Shown here: positions 56,776 through 64,000 of the stretch, in pieces | Numbering within the stretch: the first letter of the stretch is position 1 | Layout: each line of letters opens with the position of its first letter | Assembly: GCF_000193205.1 (NCBI RefSeq) | Contig: NC_015278.1 | Location: forward strand, 1,798,001 to 1,862,000 | Length of the DNA: 64,000 bases | Reading direction: 5' to 3' | DNA from: Aerococcus sp. Group 1 | GTDB lineage: Bacteria > Bacillota > Bacilli > Lactobacillales > Aerococcaceae | Notes under the pieces: model-generated | What the model was told of the DNA's origin: nothing | The model's input: only the letters and a program-made list of their open reading frames with translations | Databases searched by the model: none | Position numbers and translations under genes: made by a program

Positions 56776-58420
56776 GGTTCTATAATATTTGGTGTTGATG
56801 GGAGCCAACGGCTCTTCATTGGCACCATTTTTTGATACACAAAAAGCCATGGAAGGCCTATACTGAAAATACAATCCAAAACACAGAAAGGCGGATTCCA
56901 TGACTCAATCTAATTGTATACAAAATCTCTTTAATATAAAAGATGAAAATATTGAAATTGAAGATAAAGTAGTGGAGGAAAAGAAAAATAATATCATTCA
57001 TAAGGTTATTTTTGGAACCTTAACTAACCATCCTTCTCACTGTTCCCATTGCGGACATATCAACGAATCACAAGCTGATATCGTTAAAAATGGATTTTAT
57101 TCAAGCGATATCTTACTAACGACCATTAATGGAGGTCAACCCGTTACTTTGCGTCTTAAAAAGCAACGTTTCTTTTGTAAGCACTGCCAAAGGACTTTTA
57201 ATACTGAAACCCCCATAGTGGCAGCTAATTGCTATATTTCTAAAGCGCTAAAAACTGCGATTACTTTTGCTCTTAGTGAAACGATAGCGATGACTCTTAT
57301 CGGTAAACAACACAATGTTTCTGTATCGACGGTGATTCGTCTTCTAGAAGAAAGAGGGAAAGCATTACTACCTAAATTTAATTATTTGCCCCAGTGCCTT
57401 TCTTTTGATGAATTTAAATCAGTGAAAAATGTTAGTGGCGCGATGAGCTTTATTTTTATTGATCCCCTAAACCATCGGTTAATTGATATTGTTGAAAATC
57501 GACAAAAGAACGAATTAATCCACTACTTTATGCGTTTTTCTTACAAAAGTCGACAAGCTGTCAAAATAGTTACGATTGATATGTATAGCCCTTATATTGA
57601 AGTTATCCGCGCTTGTTTCCCTAATGCAAAGATACTATTTGATCGTTTTCACGTTATTCAACATCTTAATCTGGCAATCAACTCCGTACGTATTCAACTG
57701 ATGAATCATATTCGCTATCAATCACCACGTGATTATCGCAAATTAAAACAGTTATGGAAGTTACCTTTAAAAAATGAATGGGAACTTGACTATAAAAACT
57801 TATATACACATCGACTTTTTGACGGTCTCGTTTCAGAACAGATGATTGTCGATTACCTCATCAATTTATCTCCCGAATTGTCACGTACCTATACCTATGT
57901 TAATCGCCTAAAATACAGTATTTATACCCATGACATTCAGTCATTTAAAGACTTACTCATTGAAGTCAAGAAGTACACTTTTCCACGTAGAGTACGAACT
58001 ATTTTTCAAACCTTAGAAAGATATCAAGAAGGTATTTGTGAAGCTTTAACGTATACTTTGTCTAACGGTCCAATAGAAGGAATGAACAATAAAACGAAAC
58101 TGATCAAGCGCACAGGTTATGGCTACCATCGTTTTGATCATTTAAGAATACGTATAATAATGGCTTCTCGCTTGGTATGTAATGATTTCCAACCTCGTTC
58201 ACTCACTTTTTCAGAAGCAGCATAATCTTTGTGGTATTTATTCATTATTTATAATATTGCTTTCTCACTCTCTGTCTTCGCCTACGGCGAAAAAATAAGA
58301 AACAAGAGGCCTTTTAATCGTACCCTTTTTCACCTATCAGAAGCTATTAAAAAATGCCATACCATTTCTGATATGACATTAATTATAAAAATTCCTATCA
58401 ACACTATTTGACAGAGAACC
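56776..58420 (+). mobile_element. ISL3-family insertion sequence
   Basis: 1645 bp. Left end GGTTCTATAATATTTGGTGT and right end, read inward, GGTTCTCTGTCAAATAGTGT are imperfect inverted repeats of the ISL3 type. The flanks AAATAAAC and ATTAAGAA do not give a clear eight-base duplication, so flank decay or a deletion beside the element is possible. Confidence 0.85.
56900..58225 (+). CDS. ISL3-family transposase
   Basis: 441 residues. N-terminal zinc ribbon with CSHCGH (about 48) and CKHCQRTF (about 94), a helix-turn-helix (HNVSVSTVIRLLEERG, about 135), then the DDE_Tnp_ISL3 domain with Asp in SFDEFKS (about 170), Asp in VTIDMYSPY (about 230) and Glu in NGPIEGMNNKTKLIKR (about 395). Full length with no internal stop, so possibly active. 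Confidence 0.94.
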   Translation: MTQSNCIQNLFNIKDENIEIEDKVVEEKKNNIIHKVIFGTLTNHPSHCSHCGHINESQADIVKNGFYSSDILLTTINGGQPVTLRLKKQRFFCKHCQRTFNTETPIVAANCYISKALKTAITFALSETIAMTLIGKQHNVSVSTVIRLLEERGKALLPKFNYLPQCLSFDEFKSVKNVSGAMSFIFIDPLNHRLIDIVENRQKNELIHYFMRFSYKSRQAVKIVTIDMYSPYIEVIRACFPNAKILFDRFHVIQHLNLAINSVRIQLMNHIRYQSPRDYRKLKQLWKLPLKNEWELDYKNLYTHRLFDGLVSEQMIVDYLINLSPELSRTYTYVNRLKYSIYTHDIQSFKDLLIEVKKYTFPRRVRTIFQTLERYQEGICEALTYTLSNGPIEGMNNKTKLIKRTGYGYHRFDHLRIRIIMASRLVCNDFQPRSLTFSEAA

Positions 58421-58576
58421 ATTAAGAATAGCTTATATTGGCTTGATAACGGCAATTATTAGCTTAATAATAGCCTTAATCCAACTTATAGCAATGCTGT
58501 AGTAGCTTTACCAAACGGGCGCCTTGTGCGCCCAACCTTTGCTATTATTATACCACGCACGAAAGCAGGTGACAAC

Positions 58577-58753
58577 ATGACCAAAAAGAGACGACCAGGT
58601 CGCCTAGCTACAGGACGAAAACGAAATATACAATTTAAATTAAACCTATCGCCAGAAGAAAAAGAACTTATATCATCTCAAGCCGAAAAACACGGCCTCA
58701 GCATGACCGATTACCTCATGACCTTAGTACACAAAGACAAAGACCACCAATAA
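58577..58753 (+). CDS. 58-residue basic protein, possible ribbon-helix-helix/MobC-like
   Basis: MTKKRRPGRLATGRKRNIQF followed by a helix-rich half with LSPEEKELISSQAEKHGLSM and TDYLMTLVHKDK. A basic N-terminus, one predicted beta strand (IQFKLNL) and two helices fit the ribbon-helix-helix fold of small plasmid relaxosome or copy-control proteins; that is inference from pattern. AGGTGA lies five bases before the ATG at 58577. A GC-rich hairpin GGGCGC..GCGCCC at 58518-58534 precedes it. It sits between an ISL3 element and a broken regulator, so it is probably an islet of foreign origin. Confidence 0.6.
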   Translation: MTKKRRPGRLATGRKRNIQFKLNLSPEEKELISSQAEKHGLSMTDYLMTLVHKDKDHQ

Positions 58754-58783
58754 TCTTACTTATATATTAGGCTTTTTTAATAA

Positions 58784-58885
58784 CTAGCTTTTTGTTTGTC
58801 TCAATAAATAGTCAATAGAAACATTATATAAATTAGATAACTTTACAAGCATGTCGTGCTTAGGCAATGACTTTTTATATTTCCA
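58784..58885 (-). pseudogene. Remnant of an XRE-family regulator
   Basis: Reading the minus strand from 58885 gives WKYKKSLPKHDMLVKLSNLY, then NVSIDYLLRQTKS and a stop at 58784. This is the typical end of an XRE/HTH_3 domain. The N-terminal recognition helices are missing: the frame runs into the CRISPR-like repeat at 58887. A truncated gene, not a functional one. Confidence 0.65.
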
Positions 58886-58886
58886 A

Positions 58887-58914
58887 GGATCACCCCCGCA
58901 TCTGCGGGAACTAT
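58887..58914 (-). CRISPR. Solitary type I-E-like CRISPR repeat (orphan, degenerate)
   Basis: 28 bases that on the minus strand end in GCGGGGGTGATCC and contain CCCGCAGATGCGGG as palindrome. It matches a lactobacillar I-E repeat I remember at about 23 of 28 positions, the differences mostly in the first six bases. No second repeat at spacer distance and no cas genes in the window. Could be the leftover of a deleted array or a chance hairpin. Confidence 0.35.
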
Positions 58915-58965
58915 CGAACAGAGCTCCTACTCGCTCAGCCGCTTAACTACTTAACAAACAGAAAA

Positions 58966-59811
58966 CTAAGCCCTTGCTTTTATTTCGTCAGAAATTTCTA
59001 AATAAATTGGGGTGTGGTCTTGGCGGGTACCGGAATCAATCATTTCCGACTTTTCCACGGCGTTGGCAATGCGGTCACTGACCAAGAAATAGTCAATCCG
59101 CCAGCCTGAATTATTGATTTTACTGGTTTTGACCCGCTGTGCCCACCAGCTATAGACGCCTTCGACATCACCATGAATATGGCGGAAAGTATCCGTGAAG
59201 CCCTGGTCCAATAACTTGGTAAAACCAGACCGTTCTTCATCGGTAAAGCCGGCTGACTTATGATTATTTTCCGGATGGGCTAGGTCGATTTCCTTATGAG
59301 CCACATTAAAGTCACCCGTCGCTATCAAGGGCTTTTCTTGGTCCAGTTGACTGAGGTATTGGGCATACTTCTCATCCCAAACCTGACGTTCAGCCAACCG
59401 TTTCAACCCATTTCCCGCATTAGGGGTATAGACTTGGGTAAAGTAAAATGCACCAAAATCAAGGGTAATGATCCGTCCCTCACTATCCATAGGTTCCGGT
59501 GCCCCTATCTTAGGATAAGTAATGATTGGTTCAAGGGATTTCTTATAGAGAACCATGTTTCCGGCATAGGATTTGCGGGCAGGTTCGACGGAACTCACCC
59601 AAGCGTTATTATAGTCAGGGAACCATTCTTCCAAGGCTTCTTGATGTTTTTTTGTAGGCCCTTTGGCGGATAGTTTGGTTTCTTGTATAGCAATAAGGTC
59701 CGGATCATATTGGTCAATGGTCTCTAGGACTTGGCGTGACAATTGGGCCCGATTGGAATCACTAGTTAAGGCGGCATTTAAAGAATCAATATTCCATGAG
59801 ATAAATTTCAT
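58966..59811 (-). CDS. xth: Exodeoxyribonuclease III (AP endonuclease, ExoA type)
   Basis: 281 residues. Repairs abasic sites and trims 3' ends. Metal Glu in AIQETKLS (about 41), catalytic VYTPNAGNGLKRLAER (about 127-142), GDFNVAHKEIDLAHP (about 166), and the Asp/His pair in WRIDYFLVSDR and RQDHTPI (about 245-270). Clear family match; complete length. Its end is about 50 bases from the CRISPR-like repeat. AP endonuclease is the expected cellular role. Confidence 0.95.
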   Translation of the reverse strand: MKFISWNIDSLNAALTSDSNRAQLSRQVLETIDQYDPDLIAIQETKLSAKGPTKKHQEALEEWFPDYNNAWVSSVEPARKSYAGNMVLYKKSLEPIITYPKIGAPEPMDSEGRIITLDFGAFYFTQVYTPNAGNGLKRLAERQVWDEKYAQYLSQLDQEKPLIATGDFNVAHKEIDLAHPENNHKSAGFTDEERSGFTKLLDQGFTDTFRHIHGDVEGVYSWWAQRVKTSKINNSGWRIDYFLVSDRIANAVEKSEMIDSGTRQDHTPIYLEISDEIKARA

Positions 59812-59938
59812 TAATTACTCGGCTCCTTTAGTTTTTCTTTCAGTTCTTTCAGTTTATCATAAAGCAGCCCAATGCCCTATTACTAAGGATCGCTAAAGAA
59901 TCGCTAACCTCTACTAGCCATCATAAGAAAGACACTTA

Positions 59939-61246
59939 TCACCAAGACCTTTCAAATTCTTCCAATAATGCATGGCGATCAGGATAACGATCCTCCAACT
60001 GATTAATAAAGCAGTGACGAACAAATTTTCCCCCGCTAATGGAATCCATATTCTTGAGAAAAGTTGCAATGCTTTGAAATTGTGGACGACTCTTAGCAGT
60101 CTCAAGATCAACAAGGGCTTGTTTCAGGTAGCCAGTTAAGATTTGCACCGGATATTTTTCCGACTTATCAGAGACTTGACTAGTCTCCTCTCTATGGCTA
60201 AGGGCAAAACGGCGCAAATAATCAACACTAGCTAGGTAGTCTAAATGCCGACTCGCAAAGTCAACCACCTTCTCACTAGGCTCTAGCTCTTGGTAGAGTT
60301 TAAACAGGGCTTCAAAATACCACTCTAAATCTTGGTCTGGAAACTTCTCTTGCAAGGTTTCTAGACGGTACATACAAGCTTTCAGTAAACGGCGACGCTC
60401 GTGGAAACGGTCAAAGTGACGCCCGATCACTTGAGGAAGGAGGAGGTCAATCCAGAAACTGTGGTGATTGTTTAATAGAGCCAGTAACATGGCTAGACCC
60501 TCTTCACGTTCTTCCTGGCTGAGATAATCAACAATAGACCCATAGGCCTGGTCGCAGAGGTTGATCACAATGGCTGCTTGGCCAAATTCCTCTTCAAATT
60601 CAACCTGTTCGACCATTTCAATGACATGGTTTAATAGCATCAAAGCAATAAGAGTCTGACCATGATGGAGAATATCATTAAGATTGTTGTTCAAATACTT
60701 GGTTAAGTCTTCGATTAAAGCAAAGCCCTTAAAAATAGGAATTTTTCCTGACTGGCTATGTTTAGAATAAATATCATCTACTTCATCAAATAAATCAAGG
60801 ATAACATTTAATTCATCATCGGCAACTTCATCTTCTCTTTCTAGAAGACTATCATAAAGCTCATTAGCAATTCGGGGATTATCCAGAAGGACTTGCTTAA
60901 AATAGTGGAGCAAGCTTAGCCTGGGCAATTGGGAAAGCAAGCGGTCTAATTTAGGAAAATGATGGCTCATGGCATATTCACTATAAGGTCCGAATTGATA
61001 GTACAAGGCTGCTGCCGCCATGTGTTTGCAGGCTTTTCCACTATCCGCATAGGGACAGTCACAGGTCATCTTTGATGCTTCATCTTCCCGGTCCAGGTTT
61101 AATTGGACCTGATACTTTTCACTGCCCCTTACCCAGAAGTGATAGGTCTGATCCTTGACATAGCTATCTTCCACCCGGTCATCAGCATAATAGAGATAGC
61201 CACGTTCATAGATTTTTTTAGGGAATTCCTGACCAAGTAACCGCAT
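59939..61246 (-). CDS. SWIM zinc-finger protein
   Basis: 435 residues. N-terminal SWIM motif CDCPYADSGKACKHMAA (about 61-77; CxC then CxH). The rest is helical and acidic, possibly TPR-like, with no enzyme motif I can see. Such proteins often pair with a SNF2-type helicase gene, but none lies in the window; the DNA- or protein-binding role is inferred from the SWIM. ATG at 61246 lies eight bases after AAAGGAGG; another ATG at 61252 is too close. Confidence 0.82.
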   Translation of the reverse strand: MRLLGQEFPKKIYERGYLYYADDRVEDSYVKDQTYHFWVRGSEKYQVQLNLDREDEASKMTCDCPYADSGKACKHMAAAALYYQFGPYSEYAMSHHFPKLDRLLSQLPRLSLLHYFKQVLLDNPRIANELYDSLLEREDEVADDELNVILDLFDEVDDIYSKHSQSGKIPIFKGFALIEDLTKYLNNNLNDILHHGQTLIALMLLNHVIEMVEQVEFEEEFGQAAIVINLCDQAYGSIVDYLSQEEREEGLAMLLALLNNHHSFWIDLLLPQVIGRHFDRFHERRRLLKACMYRLETLQEKFPDQDLEWYFEALFKLYQELEPSEKVVDFASRHLDYLASVDYLRRFALSHREETSQVSDKSEKYPVQILTGYLKQALVDLETAKSRPQFQSIATFLKNMDSISGGKFVRHCFINQLEDRYPDRHALLEEFERSW

Positions 61247-61340
61247 AAGCATTACCTCCTTTCCTTCCAGCTCTTATCATCATTATACTAAAATGAAAGC
61301 GACTAGTAAGTAAAGAAAAGCCCCTGCAAGTTTGTAGTGA

Positions 61341-61385
61341 CCCCCAAAAGTTGGACTAAGAATTCAACTTTTGGGGGTTATTTTT
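61341..61385 (+). terminator. IS left-end terminator hairpin over the orfA ribosome site
   Basis: CCCCCAAAAGTTG (61341-61353) pairs perfectly with CAACTTTTGGGGG (61365-61377), followed by TTATTTTT and the orfA ATG at 61386. The GGGGG that could serve as ribosome site is inside the stem. Read-through from outside would thus be ended or silenced. The same hairpin in copy 1 is at 17510-17546. Confidence 0.8.
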
Positions 61386-61922
61386 ATGTCTAAATATTCA
61401 TTAGAATTTAAACTGAATTTAGTAGGAGACTATATTGCGAAAAAAGGAAGTTATCGAACCTTAGCTAATAAAGCAGGAATAGATCCTTCTATTTTACGAA
61501 GGTGGGTTAATAACTATTATGAATTTGGTGTAGATGGTTTAAAGAAAAGGCGGACTCAACAGGTTTATACTGTTGAATTCAAATTAAATGCGATAGAATT
61601 GTATGAAAGTACGGAAATGAGTTATCGCGAATTGGCCAATTCATTAAACATGAATAATCCAAGTCTAATCGCTAATTGGCGAAGAGCTTATCATGAAAGA
61701 GGACTTGATGGCCTTTCCGCGAGGAAAGGAAGGCCACCTAAAGTGTCTAAAAAGAAATCACAAATCAATCAAATAAAGGATAGCAGCGAAACCAATCAGT
61801 TAAGTGAAGCAAAAATAAAGGAACTTGAACAACGGATTACGGATTTAGAAATTGAGAACAAATTTTTAAAAGGATTGAGGAGACGTGTGGCTCAAAGAGT
61901 CAAGCGAGAAAAGAAGAAATAG
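61386..61922 (+). CDS. IS3-family transposase OrfA, copy 2
   Basis: 178 residues. Two helix-turn-helix segments (SYRTLANKAGIDPSILRRWV, about 22-41; SYRELANSLNMNNPSLIANW, about 83-102), a basic GRPPK stretch and a leucine zipper (about 145-165) for joining with OrfB. ATG at 61386 is chosen because homologues start MSKYS; a TTG at 61371 is also in frame. The stop overlaps the orfB GTG. Confidence 0.92.
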   Translation: MSKYSLEFKLNLVGDYIAKKGSYRTLANKAGIDPSILRRWVNNYYEFGVDGLKKRRTQQVYTVEFKLNAIELYESTEMSYRELANSLNMNNPSLIANWRRAYHERGLDGLSARKGRPPKVSKKKSQINQIKDSSETNQLSEAKIKELEQRITDLEIENKFLKGLRRRVAQRVKREKKK

Positions 61923-62812
61923 TGACCGAAATCACACGTCTCCATGATGAAAAATATGCTTTAAAAGATATTCTTAGCGTTTTAAAGTTTCCTAAATCGA
62001 CCTACTTTTATTGGAAAAATAAAGATGAGGAAATTGATAAGGATGCCGATTTAAAAGAGGAAATGAAAGACATCAGAGAAACCCATAAGGATTATGGTTA
62101 TCGAAGAATGCGAGCTGAACTGCTTTCCCGTGGTTATAAGGTCAGTAAAAACAAAGTTCAACGCCTAATGAAAATTATGGGGATACAGGTCACTAGCTAT
62201 ACTAGAAAGACAAGAAAATATAATTCCTACAAAGGAACGATTGGAGAGATAGCGCCAAATCGTATCAACCGGCGGTTTGATTCGACCATTCCTTATCAAA
62301 AAATAACAACAGACACAACAGAATTTAAATACTACTATGCCGATGATTCTGGGAATTATCAAACTGGAAAACTCTATTTAGATCCTTACATGGATCTATT
62401 TAATCGAGAAATTATTTCTTTTAAGATAACACATCAGCCTAATGGACAAAGCATGTTGGAGGGGCTACAAGCTGCCATTGAAGCAAGTAAATTATGTCCA
62501 TACAGAAGAACCTTTCATTCTGATCAGGGCTGGGCCTATCAAATGAAAAGTTACACCCGGCTCTTGAAGGATCACCGAATTTTTCAAAGTATGTCTCGTA
62601 AAGGAAATTGCTTAGATAATTCGCCAATGGAGAATTTCTTTAGTCTACTAAAACAAGAAGTCTACTATGGTCGGACTTATCATTCCTTTGAAGAATTAGC
62701 ACAAGCGATTGAAGATTTTATAATCTATTACAATGGTGAAAGAATCAAAGAAAAATTAGATTTTAGGAGTCCTATAGAATTTCGTCTTCATCACGCTTCT
62801 TTCGCCGCTTAA
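61922..62812 (+). CDS. IS3-family transposase OrfB, copy 2
   Basis: 296 residues, same as copy 1: DDE residues in TTDTTEF, FHSDQGW and NSPMENFFSLLKQE. The GTG start overlaps TAG of orfA in the -1 frame. An A-rich stretch GAAAAGAAGAAA just before the stop could allow a -1 shift to a fused OrfAB transposase, the usual active form in this family. Confidence 0.93.
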   Translation: MTEITRLHDEKYALKDILSVLKFPKSTYFYWKNKDEEIDKDADLKEEMKDIRETHKDYGYRRMRAELLSRGYKVSKNKVQRLMKIMGIQVTSYTRKTRKYNSYKGTIGEIAPNRINRRFDSTIPYQKITTDTTEFKYYYADDSGNYQTGKLYLDPYMDLFNREIISFKITHQPNGQSMLEGLQAAIEASKLCPYRRTFHSDQGWAYQMKSYTRLLKDHRIFQSMSRKGNCLDNSPMENFFSLLKQEVYYGRTYHSFEELAQAIEDFIIYYNGERIKEKLDFRSPIEFRLHHASFAA

Positions 62813-62923
62813 TGATTACACATAAACTTTAAACTTATCAAGAGCCGCTACGCTCTTCCTCTTGACAAGTTTAAATTTCTGAGTAAATGTGTCGGCAAGA
62901 AATAAGCAAGAACTGTAAGCAAC

Positions 62924-62950
62924 AAAAAAGAGCTGGCCAAAGGCCAACTC
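62924..62950 (-). terminator. IS right-end inward-facing terminator
   Basis: GAGTTGGCC and GGCCAGCTC around TTT, then TTTTTTG on the minus strand, reading from outside into orfB. It would stop transcripts of the gene ending at 63043. Copy 1 has it at 15938-15964, where it faces yigZ. A further inverted repeat, AAACTTATCAAGAG/TCTTGACAAGTTT, lies at 62826-62874. Confidence 0.78.
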
Positions 62951-63042
62951 ACTATATATAAAGTCCAACTTATTGGGGTCACCATAGTTTCCATCACTTT
63001 GCAGGGGTTATTCCATTCAGATTTTATTAGTTTCCCTAAGCC

Positions 63043-64000
63043 CTAATTCACGCGATTCTTAGCGTCACCGGTTTCAATGACCTCAAGGGCACTGTCTAAA
63101 CCACCATCCACTAAAGCCTTAATGGCGTCATCGGTGTAGTAGGCCAAGTGAGGGGTGTAGAGAATCTTTGGATGATTGATCAAGGTTTTCAGGCGTTCAT
63201 CTTCAACCGTTTTATCGCTCCAATCCTTGAAGACGTATGGCCCTTCTGCTTCATAGGTATCAAGGGCTGCTGAAGCAATATGACCAGAATCAATGGCTAC
63301 TAATAAAGCATCGGTATCTACCAAGGCGCCCCGGCCATTGTTTACCAGAATGGTTCCTTCCTTACATTGGGCCAATAAGTCAGCGTCAAACATATGGTAA
63401 TTATCCTTGGTTAGGGGCATATGGAGGCTGACAATATCTGCTTGGGCTACAGCTTCTTCAAGCGAATCCACAAAAGTAAGGTATTTTTCTGCCGCTGGAT
63501 CAGGGGCAATATCGTAAGCAACTACCTTCCCGCCAATCCCAGAATAAATGCGAGCCAGTTCTTGGCCAATGTGTCCAGCCCCAATCACAGCTAGGGTTAA
63601 GTCTTTTAAGACCCGGCCACGAACTTCAGGAGAACGGGAGAAGTTATGTGCCTTGGTCCGCGGTAAGATATTATTCAAGCGACGATTTAAATAAATAATA
63701 GTTCCTAAGGTGTATTCAGCAATAGAAACTGGGGAATAAGTAGGCACATTAGTAATAATAATGCCATTTTCCTTAGCTTGGTCTAAGTCATACATATCCA
63801 CACCGGCTGAGCGTTGGGCGATTTGTTGAATGCCTAAGTCATGTAAACGCGAAAAAATCGGTTCTTCAATCCGAGGCACTTGGGATGTCGATACTCCGTC
63901 GAATCCTGCCGCCAAGTCCACCGTATCCACTGTCAACTCTTCTGTTACCAGCTTCACTTCAACTTGATGACGACTGGCCCAGGCTTCTACCAAAGGTTTC
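63043..64000 (-). CDS. D-2-hydroxyacid dehydrogenase, D-lactate dehydrogenase type (5' part outside window)
   Basis: About 319 residues visible; the reading frame runs on through the window edge (codons before the TTG at 63993 are sense), so roughly the first 15 residues are missing. AQRSAGVDMYDLDQA, NAD site VIGAGHIGQELARIYSG, NNGRGALVDTDAL with the active-site Arg and YTPHLAYYT with the catalytic His are typical of D-LDH/VanH-like enzymes. It may reduce pyruvate to D-lactate. Its terminator is split by the IS. Confidence 0.9.
   Translation of the reverse strand, partial: KPLVEAWASRHQVEVKLVTEELTVDTVDLAAGFDGVSTSQVPRIEEPIFSRLHDLGIQQIAQRSAGVDMYDLDQAKENGIIITNVPTYSPVSIAEYTLGTIIYLNRRLNNILPRTKAHNFSRSPEVRGRVLKDLTLAVIGAGHIGQELARIYSGIGGKVVAYDIAPDPAAEKYLTFVDSLEEAVAQADIVSLHMPLTKDNYHMFDADLLAQCKEGTILVNNGRGALVDTDALLVAIDSGHIASAALDTYEAEGPYVFKDWSDKTVEDERLKTLINHPKILYTPHLAYYTDDAIKALVDGGLDSALEVIETGDAKNRVN

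Larger units (their letters stand above)
61333..62986 (+). mobile_element. IS3-family (IS150-type) insertion sequence, copy 2 (intact)
   Basis: 1654 bp with ends TGTAGTGACC and TATGGTGACC (inward) and a GTT duplication at 61330-61332 and 62987-62989. Both orfs are open. The coding parts are the same as copy 1 apart from the A-run in orfA, so movement was recent. Confidence 0.94.
61319..63009 (-). terminator. D-2-hydroxyacid dehydrogenase gene terminator, split by IS copy 2
   Basis: Left arm AGCCCCTGCAA (61319-61329) and right arm TTGCAGGGGTT (62999-63009) pair with one G-T. Without the IS they enclose a 12-base loop. On the minus strand CTTTTCTTT follows, a moderate T-run for the gene ending at 63043. 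The IS entered three bases into the loop, duplicating GTT. Confidence 0.8.

Noticed and set aside
58229..58411. 60-codon frame after the ISL3 transposase
   Set aside because: Lies in the non-coding right end of the element with no ribosome site or recognisable motif.
58887..58914. A CRISPR array
   Set aside because: Only one repeat-like unit; no spacer periodicity and no cas genes.

Overview
The window is chromosomal DNA of a low-GC Gram-positive coccus. Gene content and order (mtlA-mtlR-mtlF-mtlD, comFA/comFC, long HPF, archaeal-type prolyl-tRNA synthetase, fused substrate-binding/permease amino-acid transporters, T-box leaders, cre, CIRCE and CtsR sites) point to Lactobacillales. I favour Aerococcaceae, probably Aerococcus; that is recollection, not a search.

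Layout. 1-1.4 kb: Ktr/Trk potassium channel subunit (cut by the window edge) and a DUF4298 gene. 1.4-7.9 kb: phosphate import (pstSCAB) with a circularly permuted PstS behind an 11-bp-periodic Pho box, then phoPR. 7.9-15.8 kb: prfB with its +1 frameshift site, an array of palindromic modules, secA, hpf, comFA-comFC, yigZ. 15.9-17.6 kb: IS3-family (IS150-type) element inside the kdgA terminator loop. 17.6-26.5 kb: kdgA, an NrdR-boxed deoxynucleoside kinase/PnuC-type transporter pair, glycogen phosphorylase, T-box-controlled proS, ccpA and a thioesterase. 26.5-34.3 kb: mannitol PTS operon, nagB and a 2-hydroxyacid dehydrogenase. 34.3-39.1 kb: two fused ABC importers around argH behind a T-box that reads as arginine-specific. 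39.2-44.7 kb: aldehyde dehydrogenase, YfcC-type carrier, isoaspartyl dipeptidase, acetamidase/formamidase. 44.7-50.1 kb: purB, palindromic module, purA, groESL with HrcA and CtsR sites. 50.2-56.8 kb: rex, an ABC-F ATPase, DUF503, and tsaB-GNAT-GNAT-tsaD, then a DUF896 gene. 56.8-58.95 kb: a small decayed island with an ISL3-family element, a 58-residue DNA-binding-like protein, an XRE regulator remnant and a solitary type I-E-like CRISPR repeat. 59-64 kb: exonuclease III, a SWIM protein, a second, intact IS copy in another terminator loop, and a D-2-hydroxyacid (lactate) dehydrogenase cut by the window edge.

Regulation. Catabolite control is prominent: cre-like sites lie before kdgA, glgP, ccpA, mtlA, the YfcC gene and the acetamidase gene. 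Phosphate (PhoP), deoxynucleotide (NrdR), redox (Rex), heat shock (HrcA/CtsR) and uncharged tRNA (two T-boxes) inputs can also be read from the DNA.

No complete new defence or biosynthetic system is visible. The most unusual signals are (1) two IS150-type copies, both in the loop of an intrinsic terminator, with terminator hairpins of their own inside both ends; (2) a family of palindromic modules with conserved edge motifs, placed between stop codon and terminator of secA and proS and between purB and purA; (3) the permuted PstS; (4) MtlA with a second EIIB domain lacking cysteine; and (5) the arginine T-box/argH/fused-transporter operon.
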